Counted from the first letter of the stretch, positions 35,399-44,540 are shown. The stretch: 64,000 bases of DNA from Bifidobacterium pongonis (GCF_019331805.1 NZ_JAHBBE010000010.1:1-64000), one strand, 5' to 3'. A program made the numbers and translations. Notes: generated by a model from the letters alone, not told the origin.

Positions 35399-36424
35399 TC
35401 AGCTGAGCGTGAGCGTGGCGGTGAGCGCGTAATGGTCGGTGCCGGAAACGATGAAGGATTCCACGCCGCTTGGGCGCAGGCCCGGGGTGAACAGGATGTG
35501 GTCGAGTTCGATGTGCGGCCATACCAGCCAGCTGGGGAACGTGATGGTGAACCGGGTCGCCTGGGTGCGGCTCGCGTCGCGGAAACCGGAGGCGAGCAGG
35601 GCGCGGAAGCTGGGGTGTTCGATGGAGGAGTTGAGATCGCCCATCACCACGGCGATGCCTTGCGGGTCGTCCGCGACGAGTTTCGCTACCGATCCCAGGG
35701 CCCGGATGCCTTGGGACCATTCCGGGCACCCGCGCATCGGCGACTTCGGGTGCGCCGACGCGAACGTGACATGGTGCGGTTCGCCAGCTCCCGTGCCGCC
35801 GGGTTCGGGCAGCAGGTCGAGCGTCATCGACGGCACGTCCGCCGCGGGAATCTCGATTGCGCTGGCGGTGGAACGGTTTGGCGCGAACCGTGAGAACAGC
35901 ATGTTGAAGCCGCCGTTGTCGGTGGGTTTGTCGTCGCCGGACTGATGGTAGGGGAGGACGTCGTCGATGCCCGCTTCACGCAGGCGGGAGACGAGCCCCG
36001 CGGTGGTTTCCTGGGTGGCGAGCACGTCGATATGCCGTTCGCGCACCTCGCGCACGATGGCTTCCGCGTCGGCGCGGCCGAATCGGCAGTTCACCGTCAT
36101 GACGCGCAGCGTTCCGGCTGCGGCGGTTTGGTCATCATCAACCGACGAAGATGTTTCACGGGATGTTCCACGCTTGCGCTTCGGTAGCCAGTACGGCCAC
36201 AGACGCGCCACCGACATCAGGGCGGCCAGCAGGAACGCGCACGTCATCCCCCACGCCCCGCAGTATGCGGACACCGCCGCCAACACCAGCGACGGCACCC
36301 ACAGCAGCGGAACCAGCGCGATGAGATACGGCATCGGCAAATGGGCCTCGACCCCGGCGGGCAGGCAGCTGAGCAGCAGCCAGCACCACAGCAGTACGGC
36401 CAGCACCGCAAGCACGATCGTCAT
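35399..36424 (-). CDS. Membrane-anchored endonuclease/exonuclease/phosphatase family protein
   Basis: This 341-residue protein has two to three N-terminal membrane helices (about 1-85), a basic stretch (PKRKRG) and Ser/Asp-rich linker, and then an EEP hydrolase domain from about 105. Catalytic motifs are visible: MTVNCRFG, QET, SAHPKSP, GDLNSS, LDHI and GTDHYAL, which match the metal- and phosphate-binding residues of the DNase I-like fold. The anchor suggests it acts outside the membrane. Related actinobacterial proteins are annotated EndoU/EEP with unknown substrate. The ATG has GGGGG upstream. It lies between rpsP and ffh, on its own. Confidence 0.85.
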   Translation of the reverse strand: MTIVLAVLAVLLWCWLLLSCLPAGVEAHLPMPYLIALVPLLWVPSLVLAAVSAYCGAWGMTCAFLLAALMSVARLWPYWLPKRKRGTSRETSSSVDDDQTAAAGTLRVMTVNCRFGRADAEAIVREVRERHIDVLATQETTAGLVSRLREAGIDDVLPYHQSGDDKPTDNGGFNMLFSRFAPNRSTASAIEIPAADVPSMTLDLLPEPGGTGAGEPHHVTFASAHPKSPMRGCPEWSQGIRALGSVAKLVADDPQGIAVVMGDLNSSIEHPSFRALLASGFRDASRTQATRFTITFPSWLVWPHIELDHILFTPGLRPSGVESFIVSGTDHYALTATLTLS

Positions 36425-36624
36425 ACAACCCCCAGTCGGTTGGAATGCGCGGACGGTTCTCGCCGCACGCCTTTGGGTATTCTAGCGGCTCGCTTGTGTG
36501 GTATCTGTGTTCTCGGCCCGAAGGGGAACGATATGGGTGATTTCGGCGTACGGGCGACCCGTCTGGAATGCATGGAATGTCTGGGAAGCCTGGAATGCCG
36601 TAAGCCCGGAATGCGGGGTATGCA

Positions 36625-36659
36625 AAAGCCGGATGGAGAGCGACTCCCCATCCGGCTTT
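36625..36659 (-). terminator. ffh terminator
   Basis: AAAGCCGGATGG pairs with CCATCCGGCTTT around an 11-base loop, with TTTTGC following on the minus strand. It lies 27 bases past the ffh stop. Confidence 0.85.
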
Positions 36660-36685
36660 ACCATACGTTACGGCCGTGCGGTCGA

Positions 36686-38335
36686 TCAGCGACCGAACAA
36701 GCCCGCGACACCGCCACCGAGATTCGGCGGCAGGTCGGGCATACCGTTCTCATCGGCATCGCCCATCAGATCCTGCAGACCGGCGGGCAGAGCCGGATTC
36801 TGCGGCTTCTTGGCGAACGCGGAACCGCCATTGCCACCGGAGGGCTTGCCGGCCAGCTTGTCGCGCAATGCCTTCTCCTCGGCCTCGCGCTTCATCGGAT
36901 TACCGGACTTGGAACCCTTCTTCTTCTTGCCCTTCTTACCCTTCTTACCCATGGCGGGGCCACCGAATCCAGGCAGTCCGCCACCATTGTTGTTCGACAC
37001 GCGCTTCATCATCTTCGCAGCCTGCTCGAAACGCTGCAGCAGCGCATTCACCTGCGAGACGGTCACACCGGAACCGAACGCGATACGGCGGCGACGGGAA
37101 CCGTCGATGATGCTCGGATCGCGACGTTCGGCCGGCGTCATGGAACGGATGATGGCCTCGGTACGATCGACCTCACGCTCATCGAACTGCTCAAGTTCCT
37201 TACGATGCGCGGCCATGCCGGGAATCATGCCCAGCAGGTTCTTCATCGGGCCGAGCTTACGCACCTGCTGCAGCTGATCGAGGAAATCATCCAGACCGAA
37301 GGAACCCTCGGACAGCTTCTCGGCGGCCTTACGAGCCTCCTCCTCATCGAACTGCTTCTGCGCCTGCTCGATAAGCGTCATGATGTCGCCCATATCGAGG
37401 ATGCGAGAAGCCATACGGTCGGGGTGGAAGACCTCGAAGTCCTTCAGACCCTCACCGGTGGAGGCGAACAGGATCGGCTTGCCGGTCACGGACGCCACGG
37501 ACAGCGCCGCACCGCCACGGGCATCGCCATCGAGCTTCGAAAGCACCACGCCGGTGAAATCGACGCCCTCATCGAAGGCCTTGGCGGTCTGCACGGCGTC
37601 CTGACCGATCATCGCGTCGATCACGAACAGAATCTCATCGGGCTGCACGGCATCGCGGATATCGCGGGCCTGCTTCATCAGCTCCTCATCGACGCCGAGA
37701 CGACCGGCGGTATCGATGATCACCGTGTCATACAGCTTCTGCTTGGCCAGCTCCACCGCATCACGCGCGACCTTCACCGGATCGCCCGTGGTCATGCCCG
37801 GAACCATCACATCCTCGCCGCCATCGGACTGCACGCCCTTCTCCGGCGCGTACACCGGAACGCCGGCGCGTTCGCCGACCACCTGCAGCTGCGTCACCGC
37901 GTTCGGACGCTGCAGATCGGCCGCGACCAGCAGCGGCGTATGGCCGGAATCCTTCAGCCAGTAGCCGAGCTTGCCGGCAAGCGTGGTCTTACCGGCACCC
38001 TGAAGACCGGCGAGCATGATGATGGTCGGCGGATTCTTCGCGAAGTTCAGCGGGCGGTCCACGCCGGCGCCCAGAACGTCCGTCAACTCCTCGTTGACGA
38101 TCTTGACGACCTGCTGCGCGGGGTTGAGGGACTCGGAGACCTCGGTGCCGAGCGCGCGCTCGCGGACGCGGGCGGTGAAGGAGCGGACCACGTCGAGCGC
38201 CACGTCGGCGTCGAGCAGGGCGCGGCGGATCTCGCGGATGGTGCCGTCGATATCGGATTCGGAAAGCTTACCTTTGCTCTTCAGGTGCTTGAACGCGCCG
38301 GAGAGCTTGTCTGTCAAAGAACTAAATGCTGCCAT
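36686..38335 (-). CDS. ffh: Signal recognition particle protein Ffh
   Basis: Ffh (549 residues) is the SRP GTPase that binds signal sequences and 4.5S RNA and targets nascent membrane proteins. The N domain is about 1-90. The G domain contains GLQGAGKTT (P-loop), DTAGR and SKLDGDARGG. The methionine-rich M domain starts at about 310 and includes RRRRIAFGSG for RNA binding. The C-terminus carries a lysine-rich stretch (GKKGKKGKKKKGSKSG) and a Gly/Pro-rich tail of roughly 90 residues beyond the core. The ATG at 38335 has no ribosome binding site and follows TAGACT by ten bases. Longer in-frame starts are rejected because they precede this promoter. Confidence 0.95.
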   Translation of the reverse strand: MAAFSSLTDKLSGAFKHLKSKGKLSESDIDGTIREIRRALLDADVALDVVRSFTARVRERALGTEVSESLNPAQQVVKIVNEELTDVLGAGVDRPLNFAKNPPTIIMLAGLQGAGKTTLAGKLGYWLKDSGHTPLLVAADLQRPNAVTQLQVVGERAGVPVYAPEKGVQSDGGEDVMVPGMTTGDPVKVARDAVELAKQKLYDTVIIDTAGRLGVDEELMKQARDIRDAVQPDEILFVIDAMIGQDAVQTAKAFDEGVDFTGVVLSKLDGDARGGAALSVASVTGKPILFASTGEGLKDFEVFHPDRMASRILDMGDIMTLIEQAQKQFDEEEARKAAEKLSEGSFGLDDFLDQLQQVRKLGPMKNLLGMIPGMAAHRKELEQFDEREVDRTEAIIRSMTPAERRDPSIIDGSRRRRIAFGSGVTVSQVNALLQRFEQAAKMMKRVSNNNGGGLPGFGGPAMGKKGKKGKKKKGSKSGNPMKREAEEKALRDKLAGKPSGGNGGSAFAKKPQNPALPAGLQDLMGDADENGMPDLPPNLGGGVAGLFGR

Positions 38336-38345
38336 AATGTTCCCA

Positions 38346-38351
38346 AGTCTA
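38346..38351 (-). promoter_or_regulatory. -10 box of ffh
   Basis: Minus-strand TAGACT ten bases before the ffh ATG, with no Shine-Dalgarno between; leaderless or near-leaderless transcript. Confidence 0.4.
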
Positions 38352-38500
38352 GCCGCCGCGCGGGAAATATCCGGCCCGTGCCGTGCCGGTGGTCGGCGCG
38401 TGTGGCGTCGGGTGGCGCTGGGCACATGCGGTCGCATGACGTCGGGTACCTGCGGCCGGATGGGCGAATGTGTGGTCCATTCGGACGAAACCGATAATAA

Positions 38501-38550
38501 AGCGACCCATTTGGACGAAAAAGAGCCGGATTTCGTCCAAATGGGTCGCT
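38501..38550 (-). terminator. cysS terminator
   Basis: A perfect 20-bp stem (38501-38520 with 38531-38550) and a 10-base loop, followed on the minus strand by TTATTATC. It is one of the longest perfect hairpins in the window and lies just past the cysS stop. A partial copy of one arm (CATTCGGACGAAA) lies at 38479-38491. Confidence 0.85.
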
Positions 38551-38577
38551 AATTCGCGGATGCCTGCCGTGTTGCCG

Positions 38578-40218
38578 TTACTGCAGGGACCAGGTGGAGC
38601 CCTGCGGGCCGTCCTCGATGGCGATACCGGCGGCGTTCAGCGCGTCACGGATCGCGTCGGCCTTCGCGAAGTCCTTGGCCTTGCGGGCTTCGGCGCGCGC
38701 CTGCAGCTGTTCGGAGATCAGGGCGTCGAGCGCATCATGCTCGGAGGATTCGCCTTCCCCGGCACCACCGGCGGCACCGTTCGCCCACGGTTCGGCCAGC
38801 GGATCCAAACCCAAGGTGTCGAGCATGGCACGCACGTTGAGCAGCGCGGCACGCACCTCGGCCTTGGCTTCGGCGGAATCGGCATGATCGGCCAGCTTCG
38901 ACAGCAGCGTGTTGCCGGAACGGATGGCGGTGAAGATGGCGGCGGTGGCGCCAGACACGTTGATGTCGTCGTTCATCGCGGCGACGAAATCGGCCGGCAG
39001 ATCGTCGGCGGGAACGGATACGACTTCGGCGCGCGTGGGCTGTTCACCGACGGCGATGCCCGCACGTTCGATGAAATTCGAGACGCGTTCGTAGGCGGAC
39101 TGCGCTTCGGCGAGCGTCTGATCGGACCATTCCAGCATCGAACGGTACTGCACGCCGCCCAGGGCGTAACGCACCACCCAAGCGGAATTCTCGGCCAGCA
39201 CGGTCGGCACGGACAGGCCGTTGCCCAGCGACTTCGACATCTTCTCGCCCTTGGCGGTCACCCATGCCGAATGCATCCAGCGGGCGGCGGAATCGTAGCC
39301 GGCCGCGCGGGTCTGCGCCATTTCATTCTCGTGGTGCGGGAAACGCAGGTCGAGACCGCCGCCGTGGATATCGAAACCGTCCTTCAGATAACGGTGGCTC
39401 ATCGCGGAGCATTCGATATGCCAGCCCGGACGGCCCGTGCCGAACGGGGTGTTCCAACGTGCGTCGAGCGGGTCGGAATCCTTCGGAGCCTTCCACAGTG
39501 CGAAATCACGCGGATCATGCTTGTCGGGGGAGGCGTCCGCGGGGTCGACGGGGTTGTACTTGTCGTCGCCCGCGTTGTCGACGGACGGGCCCATCGCGTC
39601 GGCCACTTCGGAGGCGGCGTCGGCCACGGCGGTCTGCTTCTGGTGGGTCAGCTCGCCGTAATGCGGCCAGGACGCCACGTCGAAGTACACGTTGCCGGTC
39701 GGTTCACCGTTTTCGTCGCGCACCACGTAGGCGTGGCCGTTATCGATGATGCGCTGGATCATGTCGATCATGTCGGCCATGTGGCCGGTCGCACGCGGTT
39801 CGACGGTCGGCGGCAGCACGCCCAGATCGGCGTAGGCTTGGTTGAACTCGCGTTCGTAGTAGTAGGCGCGCGCCCACCACTGCTGGCCGGCCGCAGCGGC
39901 CTTGTCGAGGATCTTGTCGTCGATATCGGTCACGTTGCGCACGAACGTCACCTGATAGCCGAGCTTGAGGAACCAGCGGCGCACGATGTCGAATGCCACG
40001 GCCGCGCGGATATGGCCGATATGCGGCGAGGACTGCACCGTCGCGCCGCAGACATACATGCCCACTTCGCCAGGTTTGATCGGTGTGAATGCGCTTACGG
40101 CATGCGATGCCGTATCGTACAGCTTCAGTCCGGCGGCTGCCTTGGCCACGCGGGCCGAGACAAGCGTGCTCGGCATGACGGAAGCGTTGAAATCCTGCGG
40201 TTCCTGAGTGTTTGCCAT
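38578..40218 (-). CDS. cysS: Cysteinyl-tRNA synthetase
   Basis: This 546-residue class I synthetase charges tRNA-Cys. Zinc ligand Cys57 lies in MYVCGATVQ, the HIGH motif is at 66-69, the second zinc region [10 protein letters not shown] in the middle, and KMSKS at 326-330. The C-terminal helical tRNA-binding domain ends at a [11 protein letters not shown] tail. The MshC ligase is related but shorter and ends differently, so CysS is preferred. The ATG at 40218 follows TAGGCT by eight bases with no Shine-Dalgarno. An insertion of about 40 residues (around 185-230: [20 protein letters not shown] region) is longer than in the E. coli enzyme. It is divergent from the amidotransferase gene. Confidence 0.95.
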   Translation of the reverse strand: MANTQEPQDFNASVMPSTLVSARVAKAAAGLKLYDTASHAVSAFTPIKPGEVGMYVCGATVQSSPHIGHIRAAVAFDIVRRWFLKLGYQVTFVRNVTDIDDKILDKAAAAGQQWWARAYYYEREFNQAYADLGVLPPTVEPRATGHMADMIDMIQRIIDNGHAYVVRDENGEPTGNVYFDVASWPHYGELTHQKQTAVADAASEVADAMGPSVDNAGDDKYNPVDPADASPDKHDPRDFALWKAPKDSDPLDARWNTPFGTGRPGWHIECSAMSHRYLKDGFDIHGGGLDLRFPHHENEMAQTRAAGYDSAARWMHSAWVTAKGEKMSKSLGNGLSVPTVLAENSAWVVRYALGGVQYRSMLEWSDQTLAEAQSAYERVSNFIERAGIAVGEQPTRAEVVSVPADDLPADFVAAMNDDINVSGATAAIFTAIRSGNTLLSKLADHADSAEAKAEVRAALLNVRAMLDTLGLDPLAEPWANGAAGGAGEGESSEHDALDALISEQLQARAEARKAKDFAKADAIRDALNAAGIAIEDGPQGSTWSLQ

Positions 40219-40226
40219 AGCACCCC

Positions 40227-40232
40227 AGCCTA
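40227..40232 (-). promoter_or_regulatory. -10 box of cysS
   Basis: Minus-strand TAGGCT eight bases before ATG 40218; it decides against the longer in-frame start at 40254. Confidence 0.45.
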
Positions 40233-40307
40233 GGCATGAAACCAGACAAGGCATGCGGGCGGTCTCCCGTTACCACGGCAAACGTTTGCAGTTTACGTGG
40301 GTCGTGT

Positions 40308-40313
40308 CACAAT
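40308..40313 (+). promoter_or_regulatory. -10 box of the amidotransferase gene
   Basis: CACAAT seven bases before ATG 40321; same box and spacing as before plsC. Confidence 0.5.
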
Positions 40314-40320
40314 AGGGGGT

Positions 40321-41049
40321 ATGACGAAACCGCAGGTGCTGATTGTGCAACATGTTCCGTGGGAGAAACCAGGGCGTATCTTCGACAGCCTTGACGACAT
40401 GGAATTGCCCTATCAGATCGTGAACATCGCCGGAACGAAAAAGCCGGACTTGCCGAATTTCAACGATCTCGCAGGAGTGGTGCTCATGGGCGGCCCGATG
40501 GGGGCGCAGGATTTCGACAAATACCCGGGGCTCAAGGCGGAAGCGAAACTGGTACGCGCCGCGATCGCCGTGAACAAGCCGGTATTGGGCATCTGCTTGG
40601 GGCATCAGATCATCGCCACGGCGCTCGGCGCCAAACTCAAATCAGGCAAGGAACCGGAAATCGGTTTCGCACCCATCAAACGCATCGACAAGCACGACTA
40701 CTTCTCCATGTGGAACAAAAGCATCGACGTGCTGCACTGGCATAACGACGTGGTATCGCTGCCCGAAGGCGCGCAGCCGCTCGCACGTTCCGCCAACACC
40801 AAGAATCAGGCCTTCAGATTCGGTTCCGCGCTCGGCCTGCAATTCCATCTGGAAGTCACCCCCACGCTGCTGGAGGAATGGCTCGACGAACCAAGCATGG
40901 TCAAGGAGCTGAAAGCGGCAGGCGGGTCGAAATCGAAACTGCGCGAGGATTTCGCCGCATACGATCCACAACTGCAGCCGCTCGCCGATCAGGTGTTCTC
41001 CGGCTTCGCGGCACGCTGCAACTCCTACGCCGCGTCCCTGGCACGGTAA
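40321..41049 (+). CDS. Class I glutamine amidotransferase domain protein
   Basis: This 242-residue stand-alone GATase1 protein is of the GMP-synthase-like kind. The catalytic triad is intact: Cys92 in GICLGHQ, His176 and Glu178 in GLQFHLEVT. MGGPMGAQDFDKYPGL is the usual oxyanion/loop region. Such proteins hydrolyse glutamine, or in some cases gamma-glutamyl compounds, but the partner synthase is not encoded nearby, so the acceptor is unknown. The start follows CACAAT by seven bases with no ribosome binding site. It is followed by an ABC-F gene on the same strand, without an obvious functional link. Confidence 0.86.
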   Translation: MTKPQVLIVQHVPWEKPGRIFDSLDDMELPYQIVNIAGTKKPDLPNFNDLAGVVLMGGPMGAQDFDKYPGLKAEAKLVRAAIAVNKPVLGICLGHQIIATALGAKLKSGKEPEIGFAPIKRIDKHDYFSMWNKSIDVLHWHNDVVSLPEGAQPLARSANTKNQAFRFGSALGLQFHLEVTPTLLEEWLDEPSMVKELKAAGGSKSKLREDFAAYDPQLQPLADQVFSGFAARCNSYAASLAR

Positions 41050-41144
41050 CGCGGCGCCGCCGTGCGCGGTGAGCGTAAGAAGCAGGGAACAAACGCATAG
41101 GAAGCGTTAGGGAATCATCAAGGCGCGGTGTTCCGCCATACCAC

Positions 41145-41150
41145 TACATT
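41145..41150 (+). promoter_or_regulatory. Possible -10 box of the ABC-F gene
   Basis: TACATT eight bases before ATG 41159, no Shine-Dalgarno; weaker match than the others. Confidence 0.3.
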
Positions 41151-41158
41151 GGTGCATT

Positions 41159-43351
41159 ATGCCGACTTATGATTTGGGACTTGAACACGTATCGCTCGCC
41201 TTCGCCACCAAAACCATCTTCACCGATGTGACGCAAGGCGTTTTCGAAGGCGACCGCATCGGCATCGTCGGCAGGAACGGCGATGGCAAATCCACGCTGC
41301 TGCACCTGTTCCGAGGCACCCAGGAACCCGATTCCGGCCGTGTGACCATGCGCAACGGCCTGACCTTCGGCATGCTCGACCAGCGTGACCCGCTCGACGA
41401 CAACGCCACCGTGCGCGAAGCCGCGCTTGAAGGACGTGCGGATTACGAGTGGGCGGCGGAAACGAAATCGCGTGAAATCGTCGAAGCGCTGCTCGGCGGC
41501 ATCAGCCTGGAAGCGAAAATCGGATCGCTGTCCGGCGGCCAGCGTCGCCGCGCCGATCTGGCACGCCTGCTGCTTAAGGATTGGGACATCCTCGCACTCG
41601 ACGAGCCCACGAACCATTTGGACGTCGTGACGATCCACTGGCTTGCGGAACATCTGAAGAACCGTTGGGGCAAAGGGCAGGGAGCACTGCTGCTCGTCAC
41701 CCACGACCGCTGGTTCCTCGACGAGGTGTGCGAATCCATGTGGGAGGTGCACGACGGCGAAATCGAACCGTTCGAAGGCGGCTACTCCGCATACATGCTG
41801 CAACGCGTGGAACGCGACCGTCAGGCCGACGTGCGCGAAACCAAGCGCCGCAATCTGGCCCGCAAAGAGCTCGCATGGCTGTCGCGCGGCGCTCGCGCCC
41901 GTTCCACCAAGCAGAAATTCCATGTGAAGGCCGCGCGTGAGCTCATCGCCGACGTGCCGCCCATGCGCAATACGCTCGAACTGAAGCAGATGGCCACGTC
42001 CCGCCTCGGCAAGCAGGTGGTCGACCTCATCGACGTGACGCAGATCTTCGAACATACGCAGGGTGAGGCGTCCTTTGACCCGGATGTGGCCAGCATGGAG
42101 GAATCCGCCTCCCGCGTGGACGTGGTTCCGGCCATGTACGCCGAACCGCAGGTGCATGGTTCCGTCGAAGTGGCGGTCGATGATCTGGCCGATCCGCGCC
42201 TGGTGGACGCCGGAGTGGCCGGTGCGCAACAGGCCGCGGACAGCGCTCAGGCCGAAGCGGAGGAGCGGCAGGACGCCGACCGTGAGGATGATGATCAGAC
42301 CGCGCCCGAAGTCACCTCCGCCGCACAGAAGATCACCGTCACCGGGCGTAAGATCCTCGATGACGTGACCTGGCTGATCGGCCCCGGCGACCGTTTCGGC
42401 ATCGTCGGCGCGAACGGCGCGGGCAAATCGACCCTGCTGAAGATCCTCGACGGCACGATCACCCCGACTGCAGGCCATGTGAATATCGGCAAAACCGTGA
42501 AGTTCGCGGTGCTCTCGCAACGCCTCGACGAGTTGGAGAAGCTTGGCAAGTACAAGATCAAGGAAGTGCTGAGCCGCTACAAGCCGAGCTACATCGTGGA
42601 CGGCAAGGAAACCACGCCAGGGCAGATGATGGAACGCCTCGGTTTCGAATCCGCGCAGCTCATGACGCCGATCAAGGATCTTTCCGGCGGCCAGAAGCGC
42701 CGTATGCAGCTGCTGCTCATCCTGCTGGACGAGCCGAACGTGCTCATCATGGATGAGCCCGGCAACGATCTCGACACCGATATGCTCGCCGTGATGGAGG
42801 ATCTGCTCGACACCTGGCCGGGCACGCTGATCGTCGTCTCCCACGACCGGTATCTGCTCGAACGTGTCACCGACCAGCAGTTCGCGTTGATCGGCGGGAA
42901 GATCCGCCATCTGCCCGGTGGCGTGCAGGATTATCTGGACATGACCGAGGCCATCAAGAACGGCAAGGATCCGTTCGCGGACGAGAAGACGGGCGGGCAC
43001 AATAAGCGCAATGCCACCGGCAACGCTTCCGCCGATTCCGGTAGTTCCGCCGATTCCGGAGATTCCGGCGAAACTGGCGAAACGGGTGCGGCGAAGGATC
43101 AGAAGAGCGCTTCCGCAACCCCGAAGCTCAGCGGCAAGGCCTTCCATGAGGCGTCCCGTCGTGTTTCCGCGATCGAGCGCAAACTCGCCAAACTCGAAGA
43201 GCAGAAAGCCGACCTTGAACAGCGGATGGCCGCGCACGATCCCAGCGACTACGAGGGCCTGAACAAGCTCAACGAGCAGCTGCAGGAGATCGCCGAAGAG
43301 TCCGAAACCCTGGAAATGGAGTGGATGGAGCTCTCCGAGCAGCTGGAGTAG
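41159..43351 (+). CDS. ABC-F family ATPase (Uup-like)
   Basis: This 730-residue soluble protein has two ABC domains and no membrane domain. The first has Walker A GRNGDGKSTLL (about residues 40-50), LSGGQRRRADLARLLL and LDEPTNHLD. The second has GANGAGKSTLLKIL (about 419-432), LSGGQKRRMQLLLIL and MDEPGNDLDTD. A Lys/Arg-rich inter-domain linker and an unusually long acidic insert (about 300-385) separate them. The C-terminus (about 655-730) is a charged coiled coil as in Uup, preceded by a Gly/Ser/Asp-rich stretch. ABC-F proteins act on ribosomes or, for Uup, on stalled ribosome/branched DNA processes. No resistance context is seen. It starts without a ribosome binding site. Confidence 0.9.
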   Translation: MPTYDLGLEHVSLAFATKTIFTDVTQGVFEGDRIGIVGRNGDGKSTLLHLFRGTQEPDSGRVTMRNGLTFGMLDQRDPLDDNATVREAALEGRADYEWAAETKSREIVEALLGGISLEAKIGSLSGGQRRRADLARLLLKDWDILALDEPTNHLDVVTIHWLAEHLKNRWGKGQGALLLVTHDRWFLDEVCESMWEVHDGEIEPFEGGYSAYMLQRVERDRQADVRETKRRNLARKELAWLSRGARARSTKQKFHVKAARELIADVPPMRNTLELKQMATSRLGKQVVDLIDVTQIFEHTQGEASFDPDVASMEESASRVDVVPAMYAEPQVHGSVEVAVDDLADPRLVDAGVAGAQQAADSAQAEAEERQDADREDDDQTAPEVTSAAQKITVTGRKILDDVTWLIGPGDRFGIVGANGAGKSTLLKILDGTITPTAGHVNIGKTVKFAVLSQRLDELEKLGKYKIKEVLSRYKPSYIVDGKETTPGQMMERLGFESAQLMTPIKDLSGGQKRRMQLLLILLDEPNVLIMDEPGNDLDTDMLAVMEDLLDTWPGTLIVVSHDRYLLERVTDQQFALIGGKIRHLPGGVQDYLDMTEAIKNGKDPFADEKTGGHNKRNATGNASADSGSSADSGDSGETGETGAAKDQKSASATPKLSGKAFHEASRRVSAIERKLAKLEEQKADLEQRMAAHDPSDYEGLNKLNEQLQEIAEESETLEMEWMELSEQLE

Positions 43352-43406
43352 TTGTTACGCAGCCTTCTTCTTCAAATCTCGGCTGAAGGCTTTCGCGAAG
43401 TCGGCG

Positions 43407-43455
43407 GTCAGGCGCCCCATCAGGACATCGCCGCCGGTCTGATGGGGCGCCTGAC
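43407..43455. terminator. Perfect 17-bp hairpin between convergent genes
   Basis: GTCAGGCGCCCCATCAG (43407-43423) pairs perfectly with its complement at 43439-43455. It lies between the ABC-F stop and the convergent membrane protein and has no T tail on either side. Likely a transcription end or repeat. Confidence 0.6.
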
Positions 43456-43461
43456 GATTAC

Positions 43462-44298
43462 CTAGCGAAGGAGATCGTCGAGCAGGTTCTGTGCCAGGTC
43501 CAGCGCACTGGCGATGCTGAACCCTGAGGGTTCGTGCGAGATTTCCATGGCGTTGGTCGCTGGGTCGATGCTGTACCCTCCACGCGGCACGTGTTGGAAC
43601 GTGCCGAACGTGCAAGGTGCCACGCAACAGGAAATCGTGAATAAGACAACATTGCAGATGGCTCCAACACCGTACGCGACCAGAGGCCTGCCATTTTCCA
43701 ACAGGAGAGCCGATGCGCCGTTGGCAATCAGCATGGGGCGGAACACGAACCACAGCAAGGCCAATTGCGCGATCGCATAGGAAAGGCCGGAAAGCAGCTC
43801 CTTGATAACGGACGGCGTTCCGCGGCGGAGCATCATCGGGCGCGTGGGCGAATAGCTTTGTTCCCCGCGCAGTCCGGATCCGAGAAACGCATACCAGCAG
43901 GCGGCAGACGGAACGATCATAAGAACGAACGCGAGTTTGGTACTCCAATCAATGCCATAAGACGCCGGCAACCCGGTTTTGCTGACGGTGCTTCCGATAA
44001 TCAGGCAAGGCAATGCGCATTGCATCACGCAGATAAGGAACTCAACGACCGCAAGCAGCAGCTGAATGCGCGTATCGCGCGTGCGTGCGGTGAGAATGCG
44101 CGCATATCGCGGCCCGCTGGTTGCTGCGGAATCGGGTGCAAGACAGGCTGGGCATATACGGCTGCATGCCTGATGATATTTGAGGCATTGCGTGCACCGC
44201 ACATATTCCCCTGAATCCCATGGAAGCAGCCAAGGCAGCGCGATAAGTGCGAGGCCGATGCACAGCCCCGCAATCGCATGGACGGAATCAATCGTCAT
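43462..44298 (-). CDS. Zinc-ribbon membrane protein, unknown function
   Basis: This 278-residue protein has an N-terminal helix (about 8-27) and a cysteine cluster C35-x2-C38-x6-C45-x3-C49-x2-C52 that looks like a small zinc ribbon. Four further membrane helices follow (around 80-103, 115-140, 165-195 and 200-225), then a polar tail. The gene at 16787-17664 is a frameshifted relative with identical cysteine spacing. I do not recognise the family. The ATG is preceded by GGGGA about nine bases upstream; a GTG two codons earlier is possible, and it overlaps the stop of a small upstream frame. Base composition is more AT-rich than the flanking housekeeping genes, consistent with an accessory gene. 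Confidence 0.72.
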   Translation of the reverse strand: MTIDSVHAIAGLCIGLALIALPWLLPWDSGEYVRCTQCLKYHQACSRICPACLAPDSAATSGPRYARILTARTRDTRIQLLLAVVEFLICVMQCALPCLIIGSTVSKTGLPASYGIDWSTKLAFVLMIVPSAACWYAFLGSGLRGEQSYSPTRPMMLRRGTPSVIKELLSGLSYAIAQLALLWFVFRPMLIANGASALLLENGRPLVAYGVGAICNVVLFTISCCVAPCTFGTFQHVPRGGYSIDPATNAMEISHEPSGFSIASALDLAQNLLDDLLR

Positions 44299-44300
44299 CG

Positions 44301-44462
44301 TCACATTCCCCAACTACGCATAAGCCGGCCGCTTACCCGTCCCGATAACGATGCCTGCATCGCGGCAACGGCTGAGATTTGCTGAACGCCAGAGAGATAC
44401 AGGGAATTCAGCTCGACTAAGTGCGGATAACAAAGACGCGACGTTTTTCTGAAAACAGCCAT
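44301..44462 (-). CDS. Possible small upstream gene (53 residues)
   Basis: An open frame beginning MAVFRKTSRLCYPHLVELN that ends next to the start of the zinc-ribbon membrane protein (stop TGA at 44301-44303, abutting a GTG start at 44304). This could allow translational coupling. A GGGAGGGG motif upstream is better spaced for an overlapping frame (ATG 44471, about 51 residues). No family is recognised. It may be a leader peptide or simply non-coding. Confidence 0.22.
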   Translation of the reverse strand: MAVFRKTSRLCYPHLVELNSLYLSGVQQISAVAAMQASLSGRVSGRLMRSWGM

Positions 44463-44540
44463 TACGCATATGAATCCCCTCCCTGGAATCCCCATCCAGT
44501 CTAGCGCCCGAAAAGTTAGCCATTCGTGTGACAGCGATGT

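Noticed and set aside
36341-38497. A 718-codon frame antisense to ffh
   Set aside because: Opposite a well-supported SRP gene; composition is typical of antisense shadow frames.
38470-40233. A 587-codon frame antisense to cysS
   Set aside because: Opposite a synthetase with intact HIGH and KMSKS motifs; shadow frame.
41144-43237. A 697-codon frame antisense to the ABC-F gene
   Set aside because: Shadow of the ABC-F coding sequence with no motif of its own.
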